Below are positions 51,201-61,727 of a stretch of DNA of 64,000 nt, piece by piece. Positions within the stretch are counted from its first letter, which is position 1; each line of letters begins with the position of its first letter. The stretch comes from Aotearoamyces nothofagi (lineage: Eukaryota; Ascomycota; Leotiomycetes; Leotiales; Tympanidaceae): positions 62,001-126,000 of the forward strand of contig JADDTR010000004.1 of NCBI GenBank assembly GCA_015345905.1, in the 5' to 3' direction. The translations under genes were made by a program, and so were the position numbers. The notes below the pieces were generated by a model. The model made no database searches and was not told the DNA's origin. It worked only from the letters and a program-made list of their open reading frames with translations.

Positions 51201-53597
51201 ACAATGAAGAGTCTGATACAGCAAGTGGCACTATACTTGCCAATGGTTCCCTTGCTGACAGCGTCCCCCTACAACCACAACGGTCTATTCATTCACCTTT
51301 GCCAGTGGTGCCCGAAGAAGATGTCTCAGAATACCCCCACCCCGATAAAGATACTCGAGAACAAGAGCTTGGTGCACTTGATCGAGGTTTTGCAGATCCC
51401 AATAGGGACAGTGCCTTTGTTTCCGGGTCACCAGTGCCTCCATCTCGATCTTTTGCAGATGATCACGAATATTTACGAGACAGTGGAGTTCATCTTGGCG
51501 ATACGCCAGCCTTATCGAAATCCACTATAGCTTCCACTGATGATGCTCTCGCACGCCTATCGTGGCCTGCCGTCAATGAAGAGACAGAGACTGTAGATCT
51601 AGAGCGATCCCAACGCCCAGAACTCGATCGCTCTTTGGGCCGTTCTCCCAAAACAGCTGCACTCAGTGCTTCAGCCCTTGGAGAATCTGGAATTGCTGTA
51701 GAAGCTCGCCGGAAGAACCAAAACGATGTCAGGATTGGAAGTCCCAGGATTAGAAGTCCTCAAATGGGCCGATTGACTCCAGATATCAATCGCCTAGAGA
51801 CTCCCGATCATGCCAAAGTCCGTCCTGGAAGTGTTAATAGTAATCGTTCATCCGGCACACCCCCGCTTCGCCGTACCGATAGAAAACTTAGCGGGGACTT
51901 GAGATCGCTGAGCCAACGGAGTCAGCCGAACTTCGCCAAAGCTAAAGCTGCGCAAGAAGCTGAGCTGAGCCCAGCCTCGTCAATTGTTAGCAACCCCATT
52001 GCAAATGAAGGTCGCATTCGTGTCAAGGACATGGCCGATGTCTATGTAAGTTTAGCAGAGAACAACTTCACTTTAATCTACGCAGCTAACACTCTTGAAG
52101 GATGGCTTCGGCGAAGGCCGTATCGGCTCCCCAAGGTCGCCAACTAGACCGCATTCCATGCGACGTCGACAGAGCATGCAGGTCCTCGACCTAGAATCAA
52201 GACTCGAACAACTGGTTACAGAGAACCGACTACTTGCTGAAGCTAAAGCCGAAGCGGAAAGAAGCTTGCATGTATCACAGCGAGCCACATCTGTTCTGGC
52301 AGAGCGTGATGCCGAGATCGACAGCCTGAAACAAACTCTCGACTGGTTACATACAGAGGTCTCCCGGCTCAAAGAGGTCAATGATGGCTTGACGAGTGCA
52401 AATGTCGCTATCGGGAATCAACATAGTGAGCGTTATACTACGCTAGAATCACAACATGCGCAGGCAACAAGAGAGCTCGAGGATGTGCGACTTGCGCATG
52501 GAAGCCTCTCGGCCAATATGGATGCAGTTGTTCAGAACGAAGTCAACAATGCCATACAAGGCAGAGACCGTGAGATTGAGGAACTGCGACAGCAATTGGA
52601 GGCTGCGAAGGAGCAGATCAGAGAGATGCAGAGAGAAATCCTCGCGTCAAAGGCCAACGACAGTGAATTTCTAACAATCCGAGACGAGGACTATTTTGAC
52701 AATGCTTGCCAACAGCTCTGCCAACACGCGCAACAATGGGTTTTGCGTTTCTCCAAGTTCTCGGACATGAGAGCATGCAGACTCACGAGTGAGATCAATA
52801 ACGACAAGATCATCGACCGCCTTGATAATGCAGTGCTCGATGGTTCTGATGTCGATCAATATCTAGCAGACCGAGTGAGGCGCCGTGATATCTTCATGTC
52901 GATGACAATGGCCATGGTGTGGGAATTTATTTTCACACGTTACCTGTTTGGTATGGATCGAGAGCAGCGACAAAAACTTAAGTCCCTAGAAAAGATGCTT
53001 TCTGAGGTTGGGCCTCCTCCAGCCGTCCATCAATGGCGAGCAACGACACTTACTCTGTTGGCGAAAAGGCAAGCCTTCCTTCAACAGAGGGAACAGGACA
53101 CGGAAGCGGTTGTACAAGAGATCTTTGCAACTCTTTCGGCTATCTTGCCACCCCCAACTCAACTGGAAGAGCAAATTCAGGAACAGCTGAGAAGGGTGAT
53201 GAAAGCTGCAGTAGACTTGTCTATTGAGATGCGTACGCAGCGTGCAGAATACATGATGCTGCCCCCTCTGCAACCTGAGTACGATGCGAATGGCGACCTT
53301 GCACGACAAGTCACCTTCAACGCAGCTCTAATGAATGAGCGCAGCGGCGATACCGTCTCTAATGAAGAGCTTGAAGAACAGCAAGCAGTGGTCAGAGTAG
53401 TATTGTTTCCACTTGTAGTCAAGAAGGGCGACGATAACGGAAGCGGCGATGAGGAGATTGTAGTTTGTCCAGCACAAGTACTGGTAGCCAAACCAAAGAA
53501 GACAGTACGGGTTTTCAGCCCCAACAGCATGGCTCTTAACAGCTCCCATGCCAGTATGCACAGTACTATGCCTACTGAGCACGTAGACGATATATAA
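39242..53597 (+). CDS. Giant lysine-motif repeat protein ('involucrin repeat' type); candidate leashin
   Basis: Two exons, 39242-52045 and 52101-53597, with a 55-nt intron (GTAAGT...AAG), give about 4766 residues. The N-terminus is basic and Ser-rich with an RRERRRDRR-type charged stretch (about 400-530). The bulk is acidic and disordered and is punctuated by some 27 lysine clusters (KKSKKGKK, SKKDKKNRKG and similar), often next to a W or S/T-rich patch. Three GY(S/N)xEQLxxARQ repeats lie near residues 2941-3110. Six short Gly/Ala-rich hydrophobic segments are spread along it. The C-terminal exon has a coiled coil (about 4290-4480) and then a folded helical domain. Moulds carry such proteins under the name involucrin repeat protein. 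The layout of conserved ends and a repetitive middle resembles leashin (LAH), the Woronin-body tether of Neurospora and Aspergillus; that identity is inference. Confidence 0.85.
45192..45660 (+). repeat. Recent in-frame duplication inside the giant gene
   Basis: The block beginning GAAGTTCCCGCAAAT recurs 297 bp (99 codons) later, with only a handful of base changes over about 160 bp. Both copies encode LAEEVDPAEEFSFAPSKKSK and the following KKDKKNRKGISRS. A third, older relative lies about 345 bp upstream, near 44918. The near-identity at silent sites shows a recent duplication. Confidence 0.9.
47039..47086 (+). repeat. In-frame 24-bp tandem duplication inside the giant gene
   Basis: Two identical 24-bp units encode NLPVETGD twice. 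The array lies in the disordered region between lysine clusters. Confidence 0.9.
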
Positions 53598-53820
53598 TGG
53601 GTAGAGACCTGAGCAGAGTTGGATATTTATGAGATCATGACATGAGAAAGGATTCTGATTTGGCGCATGGTTACGTTATACCTTTAGCTGTAGTTTATAT
53701 GGATTTTAAAAGCGAGAAGTAATGATAATACATACTTTCCGATTATGCTGAATGAGTTTTCGTGCAAATCGGCTTGATGCGCCGTGAGAAGATGTTGCGG
53801 GCAGGACCCAGGGCTGGCGT
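53598..53820. other. 3' flank of the giant gene
   Basis: Presumed 3' UTR, before the minisatellite begins. No further feature was seen. Confidence 0.5.
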
Positions 53821-54500
53821 CTAGGAGTCCGAAATACGCAAGCTTTTTCACTGCCAGGTGCTCGGAACTCCCAAATTGCAGGCCTCGAGGACTCCGAGAT
53901 ACACCAAATCGCCGCCCCCAGAAGTCCAAATAGCCCGGGATTTGGCCTCTCTAGGACTCCGAATTTCCGGAAAGTATCACTCCCAGAGGTCCGAATAGCC
54001 CAAATCCTGAGCTCCTAGGCTTCCAGAATCCCCGGGAATATCACTTCTAGGACTCCGAATTTCCGGAAAGTATCACTCCCAGAGGGTCGAATAGCCCAGG
54101 ATTTAGACTCCTAGGTGTCCGAAATTCCTGAAATTGACACCTCCAGGCTTCCAAAGTTCCCGGGAATTTCACTTCCAGGTGTCCAAATCGCCTGAGATTG
54201 ACACTCCCAGAAGATCGAACAACTCGAGATGCGGGCTTCTAGGCTTCCAGGACTTGGACTCCAAGGCTTCCAAGCTTCCTAGAAATTTCTCTTCTGGGTC
54301 CCCGAATATCCTGGAAGTGTCACTCCCAGAGGTCCGAACACCCCAGAATTGGAGCTCCTAGGCTTCCAAGATTCCCGGAAATATGACTTCTAGGACTCCG
54401 AATTCCCTACAGGTGTTGACTCCTAGGCTCCCAAGATTCCGGAAAATTTCACTTCTAGGACTCCGAATTGCCTAAATTGCCGTCTCCCGGCTTCCCCAAA
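53821..54500 (+). repeat. 32-bp minisatellite, about 21 units
   Basis: Units begin with C(T/C)AGG or CCAGA, continue xxTCCGAA and end in a CACTC- or GACTT-like tail. Unit starts by hand: 53821, 53854, 53886, 53918, 53951, 53983, 54015, 54047, 54079, 54111, 54143, 54175, 54207, 54239, 54262, 54294, 54326, 54358, 54390, 54423 and 54455, then a partial unit. Seventeen of 21 are exactly 32 bp, three are 33 and one is 23. Units of the types CTAGGACTCC, CCAGAGGTCC and CTAGGCTTCC tend to alternate, and units 96 bp apart (for example 53951 and 54047) can be more alike than neighbours. No frame is kept, because 32 is not a multiple of three. Confidence 0.92.
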
Positions 54501-55000
54501 CCCGAAGTCTATTCTATATACGAGGAAGCTATAAATAAAGATTATCCCTTGATAACCGGCCACTTTGCTAAATTCTGTCAAAGACGCTAGTACCGATGTC
54601 TATGGGAGTATTTGATTCTTATATTGTAGGGTCTCCAAATCATATAAATCTAGATACTACTATTACCATTACTGCTATTGTTATCCATGACGGTAGTCTA
54701 GATATACACCGTCTTATAAGGTGCAGTTGCCTCGGACCTCTTTTATCATCCCCGCTGCTTTGAATTGGCACACGCACATAACCTCGCAACTCGTAACTGC
54801 ACCTGCGGGGAAGCGCTCGCGAAGTCCCCGCAAATGCGACTGCCGACGGAGAAAATCGAACTGCCTACGTGCCCTACGGGGAACTCGGTGCCGAAGTCTT
54901 TGTATGCATTGCACATATGGTACTTGAAGAACCAAGAGGCAAGTATAAGTAGACTCATATTCTCCATTTGTCTGAAACTTTAAGGATAAAATCGGTGACG
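54501..55000. promoter_or_regulatory. Upstream region of the GH5 gene
   Basis: About 500 bp from the end of the minisatellite to the GH5 start codon. It carries the CreA-like sites at 54750-54832 and a TATAAG at 54944, about 57 nt before the ATG, which is a plausible TATA element. Confidence 0.45.
54750..54832. promoter_or_regulatory. Three CreA-like sites, two as a perfect inverted repeat
   Basis: GCGGGG, which fits the CreA consensus SYGGRG, occurs on the plus strand within TGCGGGGA (54804-54811) and on the minus strand within TCCCCGCA (54825-54832). Those two octamers are perfect inverted repeats 13 nt apart. A third copy lies on the minus strand at 54750-54755. They are 169-251 nt upstream of the GH5 start codon. 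Carbon repression is inferred from the known role of paired CreA sites at cellulase promoters. Confidence 0.4.
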
Positions 55001-56463
55001 ATGCTTCCTATTCTTTCCGTTTTCTGCCTTGTAGCATTTTCAGTCCTTGCATGTGCTGAGACCTCATTATCCTGGCCATACGGACCACTTCGCTCCTCTG
55101 GAAGATACATTCTGGATTCTACAGATTCAGACGTACTCTATGCAGGCGTTAACTGGCCAGGTGCGGCCAATGCCATGCTCCCCGAAGGACTTCAGTATGC
55201 CTCTATCGATGACATAGTTACTCAGATTAAGAGCTTGGGTATGAACGTCATCCGCCTAACGTATGCCATCGAGATGATCGACGACATAGTGGATAACGGC
55301 GGAGATGTTACAATCAAGGACTCGCTCGTGAAGGCACTAGGACAAACAAATGGAACGACCGTATACCAGCAGATTTTGAAGTATAATCCTAAATTTAACG
55401 AGGATACTACACGCCTGCAGGTAAGAACCGGTTCTCAAAACCTCGTTAAGACAGTAGGATAGGATAGGCTTACAAAAACAGGCTTTTGAGGCTGTGGCTT
55501 TGTCTTGTTACGCACAAAACATTTATGTCCATCTTGACAATCATATATCACTGGCAGAATGGTGTTGCAGTACTAATGATGGGAATGCCTGGTTTGGAGA
55601 CACGTACTTCAACGTTGCCAACTGGACACGCGGGCTGACTTATATGGCTAATACGGTATGTTGATCAACCTCATCAACCAGTTGAAATATGGTCATACTT
55701 TTATTACTTTGCCATATGGATTTAATTCTTAATTACCTTGTGCAGGCAAAGTCATGGCCATCAGTTGTAAGCTTAGGCATGCGAAATGAGCTCCGAACCC
55801 CAAGTGATAACGTGACTCTGGTTTCCACAAGTTATAACTGGGTAGATTGGTATTCGAACATGGTCTCAGCCGCCAACGCCATCTACGCTACGAACCCAGA
55901 TGTCCTTATCTTCTTCTCAGGCCTCGGCTTTGATACAACTCTTGCTCCAATACCTACTGGTGCCGATCTTGGGAACGGACAACAGTTTGACAAGAATGAC
56001 TTTGCTTTCAAGGACAGGATTGTGCTTGAGCTACACAACTATCAGAACTCGGCAACTAGCTGCAGTTCTATCGAGTCTGGGCTCTACACTGGTGGATTCG
56101 ATGCACTGGACGCGAATAACAGCGCGATAAAGAATGTGCTGCCAGTGGTGATGACAGAGTTTGGGTATCCAAACGACAACACAACCTACAACGGCGTCTA
56201 TGCTACCTGCTTGAGAGAATATCTCCCCGCGCAGAGAGCCGGATGGATGGTATGGGATATAGCAGGAAGCTATTACATCCGCGAAGGGGTTCAGGATCCT
56301 GACGAGACATGGGGTAAGTGTCCATGATTGTATGGTTTTATATAGATACCGCGAAGTACTGATGCTTGATACAGGCTTACTGGACCATACTTGGTCGACC
56401 TGGAGGTCGCCCAGTAACATTAACAACGCGATAAAGCCTATGGTCCAGGCAACGCTGGGGTAG
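55001..56463 (+). CDS. Secreted glycoside hydrolase family 5 (cellulase-like)
   Basis: Exons 55001-55420, 55482-55655, 55746-56313 and 56375-56463 give 416 residues. Residues 1-19 form a signal peptide ending at an Ala-rich site. The body is a GH5 beta/alpha barrel: LYAGVNWPGAANAMLPEG at the start, LGMNVIRLTY, HLDNHIS, then GMRNEL with the acid/base Glu and VVMTEFGYP with the nucleophile Glu. The residue after the first catalytic Glu is Leu where many GH5 enzymes have Pro. Several Asn-X-Ser/Thr sites suggest glycosylation. The likely role is cleavage of a beta-glucan or related polysaccharide outside the cell; the exact substrate cannot be read from sequence. Introns are 61, 90 and 61 nt. Confidence 0.87.
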
Positions 56464-57245
56464 AGCATAACTTAAATATATAGTCCCAACTCTGCCATAA
56501 TAATTCTATATGAACGGCAAACCAAAATAACCAGAAAATTCTGCTCCAACTATTATATCCGAATAGTACTGCCCGTACTGTATGTGCTACTACGGTGGCC
56601 ACGAAGAACCCTGTTTCAACAAAACGGCCATTGGCTATCTTCTCACGTGCCTAGCCAGTGACCACACCGTGTTGAAACAGGGGACTTCACTGTTACCGCA
56701 GTATGTAGACGGCTTATAGCCCTCCAGCTTTTATCTACAACAGTACCTACATTAAGGAATGCAAGAAAGATAAGAAGGGATAAGGCCGGCTCTGTAACAC
56801 AGAGTCAGAAGACAAGTAATGAAAAAGGGAGGAATTCATTTGTCTCAGCAAAACAGCTGTCATGGGAAGCACGTGCCGCAAGGTCATTTGCATAGTTCTC
56901 ATATTTATACTATATGTCTATATGTATCTAGAATATAGGATTGTGTATTTTGAATCAATTCTCAAAATGCTCCTCAGCTGGCTCGTCGTAACATAAGTGA
57001 CGATGGTACCTAGGAAAGACTAGTGGCAAGCGGGGTGATTTCTAAGCATCTAATGAGGTCATTGCTCTCGCTGAACGCAAACAGAGATACAGATAAACAA
57101 TTTTTAATCTCCTCTGGCGCAGTAAAAATATATAATGCCTTCGATCACAGTAGCAAATACAATAAAGAAGCAACTTTAAATTCTACGTTTATCCTCGATC
57201 AGCGCTAACTGAGCACCCTGTCTATCACTGTCAGCCGTCACCAAG
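56464..57245. other. Intergenic region with a fold-back repeat
   Basis: About 780 bp between the GH5 and oxidoreductase genes. Apart from the inverted repeat at 56597-56692 it is AT-rich and holds no gene I can support. Confidence 0.5.
56597..56692. repeat. Imperfect fold-back (hairpin) repeat
   Basis: Two arms of about 35 nt pair around a short loop near 56640-56655. The best block is CCCTGTTTCAACA at 56609-56621 against TGTTGAAACAGGG at 56670-56682. Outer and inner flanks also match in part (GAAG, GGCCATTGGC against GGTCACTGGC). It could be a tiny fold-back element or part of the GH5 transcript end. Confidence 0.65.
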
Positions 57246-58415
57246 ATGACAAGCCCAATCCCCTCGTCAATGCACGCGCTCGCGCTCGACAAATACTGCA
57301 AACCGGCAGACTATGGAACCGCGACGCTTCCAACGCCGCAAATCACCAAGGACGATGAAATCCTTATCAAGGTTCACGCGGCTGCGATCAATCCAGTCGA
57401 TGTCAAGGTGGCAACTGGGATGCTGAAGATGTTACTAAAGGCAGAGTATGTACACTGCTATACACCTCCAGCCCAGCGCCCACTGGGCGCCGGTGCGCAA
57501 CGAAAGGCTCGAAGCTGATTGCGAGACGTTTTCTCTAGATTCCCTTACAAGATTGGCTACGACGTCGCCGGCACCGTGGCAGCCGTGGGCGCAAAGGTCA
57601 CGTCCCTCAAAACGGGCGACGAGGTCTACTCGCGCGTCCCAGAAGCTTACCGTGGTACCGTCGCCGAATATGTACTCTCGTCCGAATCCGCCACGGCTCT
57701 GAAGCCCGCCAGGTTGGACTTCATCCAGGCCGCGAGCATTCCGTTGGCGGCCCTCACGGCGCTCCAGAGCTTGCAAATAGCGGATAAACAGTTACCAGGC
57801 GGTCTCAAGGGGAAGACGGTGTTTGTTCCGGCTGGCTTGAGCGGAACGGGGAGTTTTGCTGTACAGCTTGCAAAGAACGTCTTCGGAGCTGCAAAGGTCA
57901 TTACGACGTTGTCCACTGGCAAGATTGCTACGGCAAAACAGGCGCTGGGAGACACCCCTATATTACAGTTGGTCGACTATACAAAGGAGGATGTAGTGGC
58001 TGCTGTAGGGAAGGGTACTGTGGATTACTTTTTCGACACGATGGCTGGGACGATCAAATACTTGCCGATTATGAAGAAGGGCGGTATGATCAGTAGTATA
58101 AGCACCGTGCCGTCCGGGACGGTTATGAAGGAGATCGTTAAGGACATACCCATTGTTGTAGAGTACTTTCTGAACTTCGTCAATTGGGTATTTGGGTGGT
58201 GGGCTGGCCGAGCAGGTGTCCATTACAGTTACTTCTTGATGCATCCGGATGCAAAAGATCTCGGGCAGCTTGCAGATTGGGTAGACGAAGGAAAGGTGGC
58301 ACCGCTCGTTGGACGGATAGCGAAGCTTTCCGATATTGAAGGTGTAAGGAATGGCTGCCAAGAGATCTTGAGTGGTAAAGGAGGAGTTGGGAAATTCGTC
58401 ATCCAGGTTATCTGA
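57246..58415 (+). CDS. MDR-family (zinc-type alcohol dehydrogenase-like) oxidoreductase
   Basis: Exons 57246-57445 and 57539-58415, with a 93-nt intron (GTATGT...TAG), give 358 residues. An N-terminal GroES-like fold (IKVHAAAINPVDVKVATG, then GYDVAGTVAAVGAKV) is followed by a Rossmann domain with VFVPAGLSGTGSFAVQLAKN as the nucleotide loop. Cys and His zinc ligands of classical alcohol dehydrogenases are absent, so it belongs with the zinc-free quinone-oxidoreductase-like branch and probably uses NADPH to reduce an enone or quinone. It may be mildly membrane-associated, since IVVEYFLNFVNWVFGWW near residue 285 is strongly hydrophobic. The substrate is unknown. Confidence 0.85.
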
Positions 58416-59304
58416 TGCGGTGGGTATTTTGTTTGCTTTTATCAGATAAGCCCGGAAGATCCACTATAGGTCTAGATCTAGGTAATAGGTTTTGTTATCC
58501 ATACGCCTCTTCTGATACGGTGATATACTGTAGGATGTGCTCATCTGAAGCCTCGTTATTACTGTCTAATATGGCCAATGTAGACGGGCCTTTTTCTGCG
58601 GGCATGATATCCTAGGTTTCAAATGTAGACGGCACTCGATAAGCTGGAGCGGTACAGTACAACGAGCCCCGAGCCTTCCATGTTGTATTCCGTATCTTTG
58701 TTGCAAGCTGTGGTATAACTAATAGTTGCTGCAAGTTCCTGCTACCACGCAGGCACAGCTCTTATCTACGCCATCTAGCCAGATACGGCACCAATGGAGT
58801 AGTCAGTCGGCGTACTTACTCCCTAGGTCGAATCGCCCATGGTGGAGTCCGCATTGGGGAGGTAGAACATTGTACGGGCGACCCATCTTCGCGGCCGCTC
58901 CCTCCCTCCTTCCTAGGCGCTGCAGGGCAGCCCCGAAGGGAAAACAGGATCCGCGCGAAGTTGATCGAACGAACGCATCACGCCTTCTTCCAAGCCGACG
59001 GTGGGGCCCTTCTAGCACTTCTGAAACGTTCTCGAAGACCCGTTGTCAGGGTCGTTGGAAGAGGCCATTGCTAGCGGTCGGGATGGGGTTCAGGTTGCTT
59101 CGAGCATGGCCTCGGGCGGTGCGCGCCGTTTCAGGCCAGCGGACCGAGGGGCGGTACGGCCGAGGCTGGGGTATGTGCTAGACCGGCACGACTGGACGGC
59201 CCAAAGACGGAGCCCAGGGAGATTTGTCGATGCAAGACGCTCGTGCGTTTCTGCATCTCCCGCTCAATCAGAAGTCGCCGTTGGTGTTCTAGTACGTAGT
59301 ACGT

Positions 59305-59460
59305 ACTGTACTTATTTACTGTATGTACTGTACAGTAATAATATCGAGCGGAAATACAGTACCAAGACAGTACAGACCGTGTACTATACTTACGTACTGG
59401 TTGTACTTGGGCACAGTAATAATACCGAGTAGAAATACTGAGACACTACAGACTGCCTCC
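59305..59460 (+). repeat. Two direct copies of an ~80-bp segment
   Basis: The two copies share ACAGTAATAATA(T/C)CGAG followed by (C/T)(G)GAAATAC, at 59332 and 59413, 81 bp apart. Flanks match more loosely, including a TACGTACTGGTTGTACT-like stretch, which appears once more in part near 59500-59520. Confidence 0.75.
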
Positions 59461-61663
59461 AGACTACAGGACTGGGCATTTACAGTATCATCTGCCCTCC
59501 CGTACTGGTTGTACTGGGCCTCGATCGGCACCCGGACTGCACGAGACTTGATCCAGAGCAGCCTGAGATCTACATGAATTTCGAAGAGCCACAGGCTGCA
59601 GTCTACTAGTACCGTCAGGGCACGGCAGAGCATCTAGATAGCTTTTTGACTGCATAGTCGCATGTTTCCGTGTGATGTGCAATCACCGTCATCCCGTCAG
59701 CAATCAGCATAGGCCCGATAGCATACGTACAGTACTGTATGGCTTCTGTGTAGACAATCGTCGAAAGCTGGCCACTGGTCAAGCGTCAACCCGCACTGCT
59801 AGGCATCCGAACTACAGAACAGTACTGTGTTGTTCTGGACGCTTGTTCAAGACTCGCCCCATCGGCACAGACCTACGCCTACAGAAGGCGAAGAGGTCCT
59901 TCTAGAATAAGATCCGTATCGGGGACCGTGTTAGCAACAGACAAAGAGTACAGAACGGTAGTGTCCGCCGTATAGGTCCTGCCTTAGTGACTGCAACCTC
60001 CAGGGACTTATAGTGCAAGTGACATGTAATCGGTACGATGCTCGGTACGTACTGCCTCGGCCAAAGTCAAGACGGGATGCTCGAGGAGAAACCTGGGGCG
60101 AACTTGGCATTTGCAGGCCTGCTCATGCAGTCGGATCGAAATCCTTGATTACTGAAGGAAGTTGAAAGTCGGTAAAATTGTCCATTTTGCACACTTAGTA
60201 GGTTGTTATCATGACATGGGGGGCCAAGAACGGAAATAGGCAAAAGACATCAACACCGGATGATACGAGTACGCCCAATACCACAGGACAAGTGTCTTTT
60301 AGGAAAAGAAGAAAAGAAAACCTCTCGACTGCATACGATAGATGCAGCAACAACGAGATCCGCGGCCCGCGTAAGGTGCAGTACACGCTGGATAGCTCAT
60401 CATATCCAGAAATAGAAGATCCAGACTACTCCGGGTCATTCCAGGACTAGTTTTTGCACGTGCTGTGCGTTGACACCTGAGGATGGCACTGCAACGAAGT
60501 TGTCGAATCTCCGCCGGCAGCCTACGATAGCTATGTGTCAGTGAGGGAGGGCATGGGAAAGACATAGAGGAGATGGTCTTCCGTCTAGTGATGCTACGGC
60601 CCAGTTGCATTGCTACCGGTAACCCAGGGCATGCACAAGCCCATCCCCAAGCAAAGGTCATGGTGGAGCAGTGTTGCCTTCACATACCACAGTATGGATG
60701 GACGAGTCCGAGGTGTTGGGAGTCGGGATATATGCCTTGCTTGCTTTCGACTGGAAAGCAGACAGCTGCATGAACACCTGGGTAGTTGATAAACCGGGAA
60801 TAATGAGAGATAAGGTAGGTCTGTAGCGTGAAATTGGTGTCTCATACAGTCTTTACAGGCCATGTATGTACAGTACTACTTATCTTACTTACAGCATAGC
60901 ACTGTAGGGCATGTGCAGTCCCTGCCTGGCGTGCCCGAGTATCGTGAAAGCAAGAAAGATCCAACGTGAAGTGTGGTTTACGGAGCTGGTCCGGTAGCCG
61001 CGGGTCGAGCGTTAGTGGGCCTGACAGGTCTGACAGTGGTGATAGTTAGTGACGTGACAGCCAAGAAAGTGTGCTATGCTAGGTAGTCTTCGTGGGCCCT
61101 GGGACCTCTCGGCTTTTAACCAAGCCCCATTTCGAGGGAGATACGGAATAACACGTTGGGATCCCGACCTCCACATCCACATCCGCATCCACCATCACAC
61201 ATCGCCCTCGCACATCATCCCAGCTTCAGCCTGGTCTACCGGCCTGGCGAGTTGGAGTGCGAGGGTTGGAACATGCTAAATAGGGCACAGTAGAATTGCT
61301 AATCGATACAGCACGGGAAGTAGCGACGTTGCAACAAGCTGATCTGCAGACGACGGCACGGACGGAAAGTGCAGTTGAGCAATTTACGGATGGCAGCTCA
61401 CAGACTCGACTACCCTGCTGCCTGCCCTACTCGAGGGCCTTGCGAAGTAGGAGTACGCCCACGACATGGACGACTACGGACGGATAGAGACGCTCATGCA
61501 GCAGGAAAAAAGGAACAAGACTTGCTTGACGTGATGATAGCGCAGACTTTGCATCTTGTGAAACGTGTGCTTCGTGCCAATTTCTGGATTTTCTGGGCGC
61601 CATTGATAGTTTATGCATACTTCGGTATGTATCGTATGCACAGTACAGTACGGTACGTGTATA

Positions 61664-61727
61664 CGCATGCGCATGCGCATGCACCTGCAGCAGCCTCACG
61701 CCTCACGCTTCATGCTTCACGCCTCAC
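61664..61727 (+). repeat. Microsatellite patch
   Basis: CGCATG is repeated three times, then CCTCACG/CTTCACG 7-mers occur about five times with small changes. Confidence 0.8.

Noticed and set aside
53821-54500. CRISPR-like array
   Set aside because: The 32-bp units are directly adjacent with no unique spacers, and the organism is a fungus. It is a minisatellite.
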